A stretch of DNA of 64,000 bases from Ignatzschineria rhizosphaerae (GCF_022655595.1 NZ_CP093379.1:554501-618500); one strand, 5' to 3'; shown: positions 1 through 7,862, counted from the first letter of the stretch. Notes: generated from the sequence alone by a model not told the origin. Translations and numbers: made by a program.

Positions 1-530
1 AAAGTTTTAGAAATAGTATTAAAGTGATTCTCTAATCCTACAATGCCTATACTGTCAGATATAGTAATTAAGTATTTTGACCCACATATTAATTCTTGTA
101 CTTTACATTTAATTAATGGTGTACTAGAGCCAACTTCTCCAAATTGAAGGTCAACTCCATTTGTTGCTAAAAGAAACCTAACTGGGTTTAATTCTTTGGG
201 AAACTTATCATTAACTTCATGAGCATATAGTCTTGCTTCTCTATAAGCTTCATCTAGATTAAAATCAGATGGTTTTTTTGCTTCAATGATTGCCATAGGA
301 AATCCCCGATTAACTAAAATATAGTCGGGATAATAAATCTTTTCAGACTGTCCTTTTCCTATAGAATATCGATTGATATTAGTTTTTGTTAAAAAATTAG
401 TAGTAGATAAATTTAAACCATAAGGTTCGCTAGAAGTTAGAAATGGGGTAATAAATTTTTGCTCTACGTCACTTTCTGTTGCTGATATATCAAATTTCAA
501 ATTATTGATATCTAAATTGTTCTCCGACAT
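1..530 (-). CDS. Type I restriction HsdR-like N-terminal nuclease domain protein (partial, runs off left edge)
   Basis: Reading leftward from an ATG at 528-530, the frame stays open to base 1, giving 176 residues with no stop. Around residues 66-87 there is a segment reading YPDYILVNRGFPMAIIEAKKP, followed by a conserved-looking tail (ARLYAHEVN, then RFLLATNGVDLQFG). This D...ExK arrangement and the A-Y ladder match the HsdR N-terminal PD-(D/E)XK nuclease fold. That domain is known in type I restriction subunits and in some stand-alone defence ATPases. The helicase part, if any, lies outside the window, so a complete restriction system cannot be claimed. It lies leftward of the XRE and WYL genes and may be island cargo. 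Confidence 0.7.
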   Translation of the reverse strand, partial: MSENNLDINNLKFDISATESDVEQKFITPFLTSSEPYGLNLSTTNFLTKTNINRYSIGKGQSEKIYYPDYILVNRGFPMAIIEAKKPSDFNLDEAYREARLYAHEVNDKFPKELNPVRFLLATNGVDLQFGEVGSSTPLIKCKVQELICGSKYLITISDSIGIVGLENHFNTISKT

Positions 531-685
531 ATTATAAAACCTTTAAATGATTAGTAGAGGATAATTTTATATTATCCATAAATATTAGTAGGATTAATTT
601 TGAGTTATTATTTGATTTATGTTTTAGAAAATTACTTTATAGATCTTTGATTAGCGGATATATCTATACTATTTCACATCCCACA

Positions 686-1186
686 TTAATCCAATTCTTC
701 AAAAATCGCTTCACTATTACCTGTAAACCCGGCAATTTTATCTATTCTAAAAGTGCGGCGTTCTTCTCGATCTAAGCAGTAGCCTTCTAGATATTCATCA
801 TCTTTATAATAGGGCTGAATAGCTCGTTCTTGAGTGCCAATAACGTTGCCGTCCTCATCATGTTTTTCGTAGATGAAAGTAATAATAATTGGATTGTTAC
901 GATTGTTTTTAGCTTCTGTTTCGATACGTGGATCATTGAAGATATCGAAAGCATCATCTTCTTCATAATCTCGTAAATACCCTGAGTTTACTCTGTCCTG
1001 GGTTTCTGCTTTTACTTGTGCTTTATAAAGCTCTTCATCGATTTGAGGAGGAGTAGGGTTTTGCTGTTTACTTTCTCGAACGATGTCTTCAAGTCTTTTA
1101 ATGAGCTCTTGTTCTTTGCGTTTGCTACGTTTCACAAAGTAATAGATGATAACCCCAAATAAGAGAATGACTATAAATGGACCCAT
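686..1186 (-). CDS. Membrane-anchored WYL-domain protein
   Basis: The 166-residue product begins with a single hydrophobic segment (about residues 3-19) followed by a basic stop-transfer (KRSKRKEQ) and a charged linker. The C-terminal part (about residues 95-160) contains AIQPYYKDDEYLEGYC and REERRTFRIDKIAGF, the signature of the C-terminal half of WYL domains. WYL domains usually sense ligands or nucleic acid in transcription factors and defence systems; here there is no HTH, so the role is unknown. The gene follows the XRE gene by 11 bases on the same strand, which suggests one transcript. The membrane anchor with a WYL-like domain is unusual. Confidence 0.65.
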   Translation of the reverse strand: MGPFIVILLFGVIIYYFVKRSKRKEQELIKRLEDIVRESKQQNPTPPQIDEELYKAQVKAETQDRVNSGYLRDYEEDDAFDIFNDPRIETEAKNNRNNPIIITFIYEKHDEDGNVIGTQERAIQPYYKDDEYLEGYCLDREERRTFRIDKIAGFTGNSEAIFEELD

Positions 1187-1197
1187 GATCTTACTCC

Positions 1198-2022
1198 TTA
1201 AATTGTTTCTAAAAGAATACGATTTTTTGTTGTTTCTCGTATATCATCAAAACCTTTAGTCACAATATTAGATATCTCTTTATAAGTTAAGATACCAACA
1301 ATAGAGGGGATAGTGATCATGAAAAACAGAGATGCAAATTGTTCAATCTCAGTGTTAGCAGGAACTGAAACTATTTCTTTTGCAAGAAAAGCAGCAAGGC
1401 AAGCGGATAAAAGAAAAATAATTTGTTTAATTATCATTTCGATTTGTTTGTATCTTTGATGAGTTTTTTTAATTTTATCATTGCGTTTTTTATTGGTTAC
1501 TCGTTCATACTCTTTTAGTTCTTTAAGATCATCTACAGTTGGGGGCTGATAATTATGAATTGTACTTTTAATATTATTATCACCTTGGATAATATCTCCG
1601 ATAGAACCCCCATCAGCGATAATATCTCCACTTTTATGCCTAGAGCCACCTTTAGGTTGATCATCATCTTTCTTCTTATCTACTCGCCCTTTAGGTTTAA
1701 CTGCACATGCTTTGGCAGTAGCTTCAAAAATAGCTTTATGATTATCATCTGCACTTTCATATGCTCTAATAATCTCCATTGCTTCAGCCGAGATAACATC
1801 TTCAGGAGATTTTTCACCTGTTAATAGATAATGAATGTCTATGCCATGATTTTTTAGATTATAAAGATAGCGAACATCTGGGTATCTTCTATCATCGGGA
1901 TCTTCTCGTTCATATGTGCCTTGAGTTGTCGCACTAACATCTCCTAAGTCCCCAAATTCGCCCATAGTCATGTTTTTTGAAGAGCGTAATTCCTTTAATC
2001 TTTTTGCAAAATCATCAAGCAT
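1198..2022 (-). CDS. XRE-type repressor-like protein with C-terminal membrane segments
   Basis: I chose the ATG at 2020-2022 (274 aa) because a strong AGGAGGTG lies just upstream; an ATG six codons further upstream would include that site. Residues about 3-70 are a phage-repressor-like HTH domain (LKELRSSKNMTMGEFGD, then GTYERED and GIDIHYLLTGE). A polar linker with a Gly-Asp-rich stretch follows. Two hydrophobic segments (about 197-217 and 230-246) precede a short charged tail. It is divergent from the rightward satellite operon, with a dyad in between, so a role as immunity or maintenance regulator is inferred. The membrane segments are atypical for a repressor, and a defence sensor is an alternative. 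Confidence 0.65.
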   Translation of the reverse strand: MLDDFAKRLKELRSSKNMTMGEFGDLGDVSATTQGTYEREDPDDRRYPDVRYLYNLKNHGIDIHYLLTGEKSPEDVISAEAMEIIRAYESADDNHKAIFEATAKACAVKPKGRVDKKKDDDQPKGGSRHKSGDIIADGGSIGDIIQGDNNIKSTIHNYQPPTVDDLKELKEYERVTNKKRNDKIKKTHQRYKQIEMIIKQIIFLLSACLAAFLAKEIVSVPANTEIEQFASLFFMITIPSIVGILTYKEISNIVTKGFDDIRETTKNRILLETI

Positions 2023-2111
2023 AAAAACACCTCCTATCAATCAAAAGCGTTATAGTGTTTGCTAATAACTCTTTTCCTTGATATATTTGAATCATAGTTA
2101 TTCATTTAATC

Positions 2112-2146
2112 TCTTAGAAGTTAATAGTTAGCGCTATCTTCTAAGA
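2112..2146. promoter_or_regulatory. Candidate operator dyad between divergent island operons
   Basis: TCTTAGAAG (2112-2120) and CTTCTAAGA (2138-2146) form a perfect 9-base inverted repeat. An inner ATAG/CTAT pair makes a larger imperfect dyad, and another CTAAGA half-site follows at about 2151. It sits in the only divergent gap of the island, between the XRE gene (minus) and the RHH gene (plus). This placement suits a repressor operator, which is inference. Confidence 0.45.
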
Positions 2147-2212
2147 ATTACTAAGAGGCATTATATAGGGGTTATTAGTAATAATCATCTCTATACGAGG
2201 ATTTATCAGCAG

Positions 2213-2383
2213 ATGGGAAAGAATGGCACATACAAGAAATTGGTTCCTTTTTCGGTACTAATCGAAAAAGATTTGCTAGACCTGTTAAAGCAAGTTGCGA
2301 AAGATGAGGATAGAAGCTTATCCGCACAGGCAAGACGATATATAGAGCAGGGCATTAAGGATGACTCAAACGGACAATCGTAA
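2213..2383 (+). CDS. Small ribbon-helix-helix (Arc/CopG-like) protein
   Basis: A 56-residue frame opens with ATG at 2213 and ends TAA at 2381-2383. Its core reads LVPFSVLIEKDLLDLLKQVA and then RSLSAQARRYIEQGI, the beta-strand plus two-helix pattern of Arc/MetJ-type DNA-binding proteins. It is the first gene of the rightward operon and overlaps the next gene by 23 bases. Such small RHH proteins are common control genes in phages and satellites. It may act with the upstream dyad, but no target can be read from sequence. Confidence 0.65.
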   Translation: MGKNGTYKKLVPFSVLIEKDLLDLLKQVAKDEDRSLSAQARRYIEQGIKDDSNGQS

Positions 2384-2549
2384 GCGATTCCGGTGCAATC
2401 AGTGCGGTGAACCAATCTATGTGAGATATACAAAGCTTGTGAGTGCCAATAGCCGGCAGATAGTTTATGAATGCCGGCAGTGTAATCACTATTTGAAATC
2501 GATAGAAGAGATTTACCAGATAGCCCAGTTCAGACCGATTACATCGTAA
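2361..2549 (+). CDS. Ogr/Delta-like zinc-finger transcription activator
   Basis: The 62-residue product has four cysteines as C-x2-C (residues 12, 15) and C-x2-C (38, 41), spaced like the P2 Ogr and P4 Delta zinc finger, with an aromatic-rich middle (YVRYTKL, IVYECRQC). Members of that family activate late promoters of P2-like phages, and in satellites they act on helper and satellite promoters. The start lies inside the preceding gene, so translation is probably coupled. Its presence supports a satellite or P2-related identity for the island. The second cysteine pair is tighter than in P2 Ogr, so the family call is probable rather than certain. Confidence 0.6.
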   Translation: MTQTDNRKRFRCNQCGEPIYVRYTKLVSANSRQIVYECRQCNHYLKSIEEIYQIAQFRPITS

Positions 2550-2626
2550 TTTAACTTTTATGAATGAATATTTTTTCATGCCGAATTTTCGGCAGGGATT
2601 TTTGCAACCTAAAAAAGGAGATCAAG

Positions 2627-2872
2627 ATGATTATCAACATTGCAAATACCTTGATTGCAAACAGAGAAGCAATCGAAAGCAGTCACATGCCTTATGTGAC
2701 ATTTATGTCCTTAGTTCGTAAGGAATTCTCACACCAGGCGTTATTAGAGCATAACGGTAATGCCTTTCAGGCGAGTGAGGCGCTCAATATGAATCGCCGC
2801 ACATTCATGACTAATTTAGGCATGAGTGCAAGCCAATGGAAGATGGAAAACATGCCACGAGATATGGCTTAG
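2627..2872 (+). CDS. Small Fis-type helix-turn-helix protein
   Basis: I place the start at ATG 2627 (81 aa), seven bases after an AAGGAG; a longer frame from 2564 lacks such a site. Residues about 40-70 (HNGNAFQASEALNMNRRTFMTNLGMSASQW) resemble the C-terminal HTH of Fis and NtrC-like proteins: a GN..QA start, a turn, and N-R recognition residues. It is probably a regulator of island genes. The operon continues ten bases downstream. No enzymatic motif is visible. Confidence 0.55.
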   Translation: MIINIANTLIANREAIESSHMPYVTFMSLVRKEFSHQALLEHNGNAFQASEALNMNRRTFMTNLGMSASQWKMENMPRDMA

Positions 2873-2881
2873 GAGGGTGTT

Positions 2882-3238
2882 ATGACAGATCAAGAGATTA
2901 TTGGCGTTATGAGCCAATTTTATATTGCAAAACAAGGTTCAATTGTTAGCGAGTTCTTTATAGATCATCAAGCAAATGCAGTAGAAAGATGTCCAGCTTT
3001 AGAAAAGCTTTTAAAGGTTAGTAGCCAGGAACTTATTTTTACTACGGAAAATGAGCAAAGATTTTCATCTATTAAACCATTTGAAAATTCTGAATCAGAA
3101 GATGTTTATTTAGTTGGTGCAGCTGGTGATGATTCAACAGAAGAAGTTAAAGCAGAAATTGAAGCGGGATTATTACAGCCATTAACTAAACAAGAGTATT
3201 TAGAAATATATAGAGGATTGGAAGTGGATTATGAATAA
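2882..3238 (+). CDS. Hypothetical island protein
   Basis: This 118-residue acidic protein follows an AGGAGG seven bases before its ATG, so translation is well supported. I recognise no family. The C-terminal half is predicted helical and rich in Glu (STEEVKAEIEAGLLQPLTKQEYLEIY). It overlaps the next gene by eight bases, in a compact operon typical of phage early or satellite regions. Confidence 0.6.
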   Translation: MTDQEIIGVMSQFYIAKQGSIVSEFFIDHQANAVERCPALEKLLKVSSQELIFTTENEQRFSSIKPFENSESEDVYLVGAAGDDSTEEVKAEIEAGLLQPLTKQEYLEIYRGLEVDYE

Positions 3239-3428
3239 CTCAATTACAAGCATTTGGGGATATAAGTGCCCTGGATGTAGCACATTTTATCAAGACAGCA
3301 TAGATGCAGCTGTTTGTTGTGACGGACTAGAAGCTCAAGGATGGCAGTGTAATGAATGCAACGAGGTTTATCTCGATGTGCACAGTGCGACTGAGTGTTG
3401 CAATGATACGGAGGCTGATGATGAGTAA
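3231..3428 (+). CDS. Small cysteine-rich protein with two zinc-finger-like repeats
   Basis: The 65-residue product contains two similar half-units. The first is YKCPGCSTFYQDSIDAAVCC and the second WQCNECNEVYLDVHSATECC. Each gives a C-x2-C followed about 11-12 residues later by CC, and this internal duplication suggests two metal-binding knuckles. It overlaps both neighbours (eight bases on each side). Function is unknown; a DNA- or protein-binding accessory role is only a guess. Confidence 0.6.
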   Translation: MNNSITSIWGYKCPGCSTFYQDSIDAAVCCDGLEAQGWQCNECNEVYLDVHSATECCNDTEADDE

Positions 3429-3687
3429 TGCAAATGGTCAATTTAAAGGTAAGAAGAACAAGTTAGTTAATCTTAATGATCATCTTTTTGAGCAGATTGA
3501 GCGCTTAAATAATGAAGATCTTGATAGTGAAACACTTGAGCGTGAGATTAAACGTGCTGATTCCATGTGCAAAGTTTCAGAAAAAATTATTGATAATGCT
3601 GCGCTAGTACTTAAAGCACAAATAGAGTTTGGTATGGGTGATAACGCAGCTGAAAAGCGCATTTTAGGATTGGAAGATAAATCATGA
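3421..3687 (+). CDS. Hypothetical phage-type small protein next to HNH gene
   Basis: The start at ATG 3421 (88 aa) lies seven bases after GGAGG; a second ATG is just upstream at 3418, and the longer in-frame extension overlaps the preceding gene entirely. The protein is helical and contains NLNDHLFEQIERLNNEDL followed by EREIKRADSMCKVSEKIIDNA. From memory, this pattern is shared by small phage proteins encoded next to HNH endonucleases. It overlaps the HNH gene by four bases (ATGA), implying coupled synthesis. Biochemical role unknown. Confidence 0.6.
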   Translation: MSNANGQFKGKKNKLVNLNDHLFEQIERLNNEDLDSETLEREIKRADSMCKVSEKIIDNAALVLKAQIEFGMGDNAAEKRILGLEDKS

Positions 3688-4271
3688 AATATACAGCCGA
3701 AGAGATCGAATTTCTTAAAAATAACCAGAGCAAAATGACACGGAAAGAGCTCACTGAAAAATTTAATCAACACTTTAAAAAAAATAGAACCGTCACTGCA
3801 ATACGTGGGTTTTGCAAAAGAAAGGGGTTCTTAAGACCGAAAAGCACTTGGTATTTTCCTGCAGGGCACATCCCTGTGAACAAAGGATCAGTGGGGCTAA
3901 CTGGAGCTAATTCAGGATCATTTAAGAAAGGAAATAGACCACATAACACGCTAGAAGTTGGTGCTGTTATTAAAAGAGAAGATGGCTATCTCTATATTAA
4001 AGTTGCAGAGCCAAATCATTGGCGACCAAAGCATTATTTAATATGGGAAGAGAGTAATCCACCAGTTTTAGCTGATGAGGCCATTCTTTTTATGGATAAC
4101 AATCGAGAAAATCTCTCTCTTGATAATTTGATGAAAATTACTAAAGGAGAATTAGCACGAATGAATAAGAAGGGGTTTTCTACTCTTCCGAAAGAACTTA
4201 AAAAACAAGCTGTTTATTTAACGCGGTTAAATATTTTAACGAACAAGAAGAGACGTAAAAGGGGGAAATGA
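3684..4271 (+). CDS. Phage-type HNH endonuclease-like protein
   Basis: The 195-residue product starts with an N-terminal helical region resembling a DNA-binding HTH (ELTEKFNQHFKKNRTVTAIRGFCKRKG). It continues with FPAGHIPVNKGS, GSFKKGNRPHN and the core KHYLIWEESN ... FMDNNRENLSLDNLMKITKGELARMN. This order (H, then N or D-N-N, then N) is the phage HNH_3-like pattern, with the KHYLIWE His as the expected catalytic residue. The tail is basic. It is translationally coupled at both ends through ATGA overlaps. It may nick or package DNA, or be a selfish endonuclease; direct evidence is lacking. Confidence 0.7.
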   Translation: MKYTAEEIEFLKNNQSKMTRKELTEKFNQHFKKNRTVTAIRGFCKRKGFLRPKSTWYFPAGHIPVNKGSVGLTGANSGSFKKGNRPHNTLEVGAVIKREDGYLYIKVAEPNHWRPKHYLIWEESNPPVLADEAILFMDNNRENLSLDNLMKITKGELARMNKKGFSTLPKELKKQAVYLTRLNILTNKKRRKRGK

Positions 4272-4555
4272 TGAGCAAAGCTAAGGCGAAAAAACTGTTA
4301 GAACACTTTTTGGAGGATGCCATTAGTAAAGTTGGCTTTGATCTGGAAAGTGATGCTTCCTTGGATTTGAAGCTAAAAGCAGATAGCGGTTATCAGTCTA
4401 AACAGACATATCAGCGTATTAATGCACTGCAATGGGTTTTGGTGCAATCAATTTTAGAAAGTGACATCGGGAAGAAGAAGGAAGTGCCTCGTGACAAGAC
4501 TAATCAGGAATATCCGCTTTTTAATCTTTTTCCCATTAAAAAACCACTTCTATAA
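4268..4555 (+). CDS. Hypothetical island protein
   Basis: The 95-residue frame begins with two adjacent ATG codons overlapping the HNH stop (ATGATG after GGGGGAA). The N-terminal half is helical and charged, and a later segment reads SKQTYQRINALQWVLVQSI. No known domain is recognised. It is the last gene of the tightly overlapped block; an 85-base non-coding gap with two hairpins follows. Confidence 0.5.
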   Translation: MMSKAKAKKLLEHFLEDAISKVGFDLESDASLDLKLKADSGYQSKQTYQRINALQWVLVQSILESDIGKKKEVPRDKTNQEYPLFNLFPIKKPLL

Positions 4556-4563
4556 AGAAGTGG
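4544..4563 (-). terminator. Hairpin with U-tract on the minus strand
   Basis: CCACTTC and GAAGTGG form a 7-bp stem with a 6-base loop. Read on the minus strand the stem is followed by TTTTTTAAT, a good intrinsic terminator; on the plus strand no U-run follows. No protein gene on the minus strand ends here, so it may end an antisense transcript. The 5' arm overlaps the end of the preceding coding sequence. Confidence 0.5.
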
Positions 4564-4573
4564 CTCTACCAAC

Positions 4574-4610
4574 GTTGCGGGCCTCTATCTTGGCGGACTT
4601 AGCTCGCAAC
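4574..4610. other. Long hairpin upstream of primase operon segment
   Basis: GTTGCGGGC (4574-4582) pairs with GCTCGCAAC (4602-4610) over nine positions with one G-U wobble, enclosing a 19-base loop. Together with the adjacent 4544-4563 hairpin it forms a structured 70-base element in the only real gap of the rightward operon before the primase. It may be a processed RNA or control element, in the position where P4 keeps its immunity RNA; that comparison is positional only. Confidence 0.35.
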
Positions 4611-4640
4611 ATCAACTAAAGAAAGTATAAAGGAATCATC

Positions 4641-4916
4641 ATGCAAAAGCTATTAAACACTATCGATTTCTCACGAAATGTGCGTCGTAATCTCTTTTTA
4701 TTATCACAATTAAATGATGTGGCGACTGATTTACCAGAGGTAATGCAGGTGAATCGTCGTATTAAAGAGTATCAAAACGATATTGCTAAGCGTATTGAGC
4801 GTAAGCCTGGGTTTATTATTTGGCTTGAATTAATCTCAATTCGTCAGGAAATCAGAGCCTTGCGAAGAAGTGTTTCTAAAAAGACGATAGAAGTATTAAA
4901 CAAAACGATCCATTAA
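4641..4916 (+). CDS. Hypothetical island protein upstream of primase
   Basis: The 91-residue basic helical protein starts eight bases after AAAGG. It contains NRRIKEYQNDIAKRIERKPGFIIWLELISIRQEI, probably two amphipathic helices, and no recognised domain. It ends 11 bases before the primase gene, so both are likely cotranscribed. A replication accessory role is plausible by position only. Confidence 0.5.
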   Translation: MQKLLNTIDFSRNVRRNLFLLSQLNDVATDLPEVMQVNRRIKEYQNDIAKRIERKPGFIIWLELISIRQEIRALRRSVSKKTIEVLNKTIH

Positions 4917-4927
4917 AGGTGGCGTAA

Positions 4928-7573
4928 ATGAGAAAGATGGATGAGATCACGAGGCAGAATGTGATTAATATTCTTCAAAACCAATACCACATGAGGCCAC
5001 AAGGGGGAGGACAGCGCTATAAGTATGGCGTTTGTCCTGCCTGTGGCAGTCGAGAACTTTGGGCATTTGCCAATGACCCTTGGACTATTCAATGTGATCG
5101 TGAATCTAATTGTGGTTATAAGCAGTCAACGAGAGATCTTCACCCTGAAGCTTTCGCTACGGTGACAGAAAGGGCTCTGAAGCAGGAATCAACGGATCCT
5201 AAAATTATTGCAAAAACCTATCTGCAGGAAGAGCGAGGATTAAATATCACGCTGATTGGGGAGTTTGAGCAAGCAACGGCCTTTAACCATAAATCCAAAG
5301 AGAGTTCGGCAACGGTACGTTTTTCTCTGCCAAATGGCGGATATTGGGAAAGAGTGATTGAGGATATTGGTATCCCTAAAGCGCTGTTCTCTAAGGATTG
5401 CCCTTATAAGGGATATGGTTGGACTTCACCGAAGTTTGACCCCAAGGCAGAAGAGATCTGGGTTGTTGAAGGGATCTTTGATGCTTTGGCTTTACAGCAA
5501 AATGGTATTAATGCCATTTCAGCCATGACCTGCCATAACTTCCCCGGCAAAACGTTAGGGGAGATTTATCAAGACAATCCCTTTGCAACGGTTGTGATAG
5601 CGCTTGATAGCAATAGTGCCGGCAGACTTGGCACAAGGAAGATGGTCAAGCTTGCCGAGGATATTGGCTTTAAGGTAAAGGCGGCATTAACAAATAGTGG
5701 TGATGACTGGAATGATAAGCATATCGCCAAACGATTAACAGGTGATGACCTTCGTAATTATCGCTATTACGGCTCGCTTGAGATTGCAAAAACACCGAGC
5801 AAGAAAGCGATGATTATGTGGGCTCGAAATGGCAGTGGTCAGGGCTTTTGGTTAGAGCATGGGCATAAAACGTATTGGTGCGATATCAATATGGAAGCGC
5901 AAAGAAGGGCTGAATCAGAGCTCACAGAAGAGAAACTACTTGCCACTGGTGCCGGCGATGTCACCGAACTTAAAGAGGAAGAGCTTGATGAGATCCGAGA
6001 ACAAGCTTTTACCAAAAGTGGATCCGTATTTCCGATTGCCACTTGCCTCATCGATTTCCTCTATGCCGAGAAGTCGATCATTACTGATGAAACTCAATAT
6101 TACGTCAAGATCAGTAATCATCGGGGTAATACAACCGGCACCTTTAATGGTCGGCACATTAAATCCGCATCCGACTTCGGCGCACGAATCATCGATACAT
6201 TACCGGGTGCAAACTTTGACGGCTCGCCCAAACAATTAGGGCGCATTTATGATGATAAAACTTTGGAGATAGAAACCGTGAATACAGTAGATTACGTGGG
6301 CTATTGCCCAGAAGCAAAAGCCTATATTTATCCAACATTTGCCGTTAAAGATGGGCAAGTGCATCTTAAAAACCATGAGGATTATTATACCTTTGGTAAT
6401 TTTAGTATTAAATCAACGCTGAACGTGGCTCGCTTTTCGCCGGAACTCGAATATAAAAATGAGTGGACTGAGGACTTTTTAAGCGCTTATGGGCCACAAG
6501 GCCTAATTGTTTTAACGTACTATTTTGGTTCTCTTTTTGCGGTGCAGATTCGCGAAAAGTATAAATCATTCCCCTTCTTAGAGTTTACAGGGGAAGCCGG
6601 TGCCGGGAAAACATCGGTGCTAGATTTCTGTTGGTTATTAATGGGCCGTGAAAATTACGAAGGGATTAACCCTGCAACATCAACGAGAGTGGCAAGAATG
6701 AGGACTTTACGACAGTTCTCCAATATGCCAACCGTTTATCTTGAAGGCCAGGGCGATGATAAAGACTCAAAACAGGGACAAGCTGTTTGGTTAACAGAAG
6801 CGAAGCAGCTCTTTAACGGAATATCTCCTCGTGCTACGGGTGTTATGAATGCCGGTAATGAAACGAGTGATGAGCCATTCTATGGATCTCTTTTAGTATC
6901 ACAAAATAGAAAGATTTATGGGGAAGCGGCGGTATTAAGCCGTTTTATTTACCTACACATGACAAGAGATCATCATACTTCAGAAGGTCGCCATGCTTCT
7001 CAACGCTTAAATAGTCTAGGAATGGAGGATGTTTCAGGTTTCTTAATGCATGCGATCACGCATGAAAAAGAGGTATTAGCACATCACGCCAAAGTATATG
7101 AACGTTATCATGATGAAATTATGAATTTAGAAGGTATCAAAACAGTAAGGATTGCTGATAATAACGCAACGTTACTGGCCATGCTCGATGCGCTCTGTAC
7201 GTTACTGAAGATCTCCAATGAATTTAGAAACCGCACAAGAGATTATATCTTTAAGATCGCACAAGAGCGTGAGAAAGACCTTGATCAAGATCCAGATGAG
7301 GTAATGGAATTCTGGCATCTCTATGAGTTCTTAGAGGAGAGCACACAGGCAAAAGTGAATCACTCTGCAGATCAGGCTTTAATCGCAGTGAATCTTAATG
7401 AGATTGTAGAAATTGCTCGTAATCGTGGATCCAATATCGGTGATGTTTCTCTTCTTCGTAAGCTTTTACCGCATTCCAAGCGCTATGAGTTTGTTGATAA
7501 TAAAAATGTGCATTCAATTCATAACAAAAAGGCCGTGCGCTGCTATGTATTTAAGCGTGAGTCAGGTAAGTAG
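4928..7573 (+). CDS. Bifunctional Toprim primase / SF3-like helicase (P4 alpha-type replication protein)
   Basis: The 881-residue product opens with a CHC2-like zinc-binding region: Cys36, Cys39, Cys56 and Cys62 in CPACG...CDRESNCGY. A Toprim domain follows, with WVVEGIFDAL (Glu181) and VVIALDSNSAG (Asp227). About residue 554 there is a Walker A loop, GEAGAGKTS, beginning an ATPase region. The arrangement matches phage and satellite replicases that prime and unwind at their own origin. The start at ATG 4928 follows GGTGG; Met4 is an alternative. Base composition is higher in GC than the cargo genes, as expected for a core gene of the element. Confidence 0.85.
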   Translation: MRKMDEITRQNVINILQNQYHMRPQGGGQRYKYGVCPACGSRELWAFANDPWTIQCDRESNCGYKQSTRDLHPEAFATVTERALKQESTDPKIIAKTYLQEERGLNITLIGEFEQATAFNHKSKESSATVRFSLPNGGYWERVIEDIGIPKALFSKDCPYKGYGWTSPKFDPKAEEIWVVEGIFDALALQQNGINAISAMTCHNFPGKTLGEIYQDNPFATVVIALDSNSAGRLGTRKMVKLAEDIGFKVKAALTNSGDDWNDKHIAKRLTGDDLRNYRYYGSLEIAKTPSKKAMIMWARNGSGQGFWLEHGHKTYWCDINMEAQRRAESELTEEKLLATGAGDVTELKEEELDEIREQAFTKSGSVFPIATCLIDFLYAEKSIITDETQYYVKISNHRGNTTGTFNGRHIKSASDFGARIIDTLPGANFDGSPKQLGRIYDDKTLEIETVNTVDYVGYCPEAKAYIYPTFAVKDGQVHLKNHEDYYTFGNFSIKSTLNVARFSPELEYKNEWTEDFLSAYGPQGLIVLTYYFGSLFAVQIREKYKSFPFLEFTGEAGAGKTSVLDFCWLLMGRENYEGINPATSTRVARMRTLRQFSNMPTVYLEGQGDDKDSKQGQAVWLTEAKQLFNGISPRATGVMNAGNETSDEPFYGSLLVSQNRKIYGEAAVLSRFIYLHMTRDHHTSEGRHASQRLNSLGMEDVSGFLMHAITHEKEVLAHHAKVYERYHDEIMNLEGIKTVRIADNNATLLAMLDALCTLLKISNEFRNRTRDYIFKIAQEREKDLDQDPDEVMEFWHLYEFLEESTQAKVNHSADQALIAVNLNEIVEIARNRGSNIGDVSLLRKLLPHSKRYEFVDNKNVHSIHNKKAVRCYVFKRESGK

Positions 7574-7582
7574 GGGGAAAGA

Positions 7583-7774
7583 ATGTCTAAGCGTAAAACT
7601 TTAATAAAACTTGCGGATACGGCTATTAAGCTAGGAATCTCAAAAAAGCATTTAGAGACTACCATCATGTTTGAGCCTAGTTTCCCTAAACGTGTGCGAT
7701 TAGTAGCAGGTGGAGATGTCTTTTTTGTTGAGCAGGAAATTGATGCTTATATTGAGATGCGGAAGATAGAATAA
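7583..7774 (+). CDS. AlpA-like phage regulator
   Basis: The 63-residue protein reads LADTAIKLGISKKHLETTIMFEPSFPKRVRL...VFFVEQEIDAYIE. This is the HTH plus short winged layout of AlpA/MerR-like excisionase and regulator proteins found in satellites (IKLGIS helix, FPKRV turn, then E.DAYIE). A GGGGGAAAG ribosome site precedes it, ten bases after the primase stop. In CP4-57-type elements AlpA activates the integrase gene; that role here is inferred. Unlike many relatives it lies at the end of the replication operon rather than next to int. Confidence 0.65.
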   Translation: MSKRKTLIKLADTAIKLGISKKHLETTIMFEPSFPKRVRLVAGGDVFFVEQEIDAYIEMRKIE

Positions 7775-7808
7775 TGAGAGAATTTTATTTAAAAAATGTG
7801 TACCATAA

Positions 7809-7814
7809 TATAAT
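7809..7814 (+). promoter_or_regulatory. Putative -10 of HEPN cargo gene
   Basis: A perfect TATAAT lies 49 bases before the HEPN gene start, within an AT-rich gap after the replication operon. The matching -35 (TTTATT at about 7785) is weak. An independent promoter for the cargo gene is likely but unproven. Confidence 0.4.
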
Positions 7815-7862
7815 GTAATTATTTGATTTTTTTAATAACTGCAGTACTTTTAGGAGTGATAA

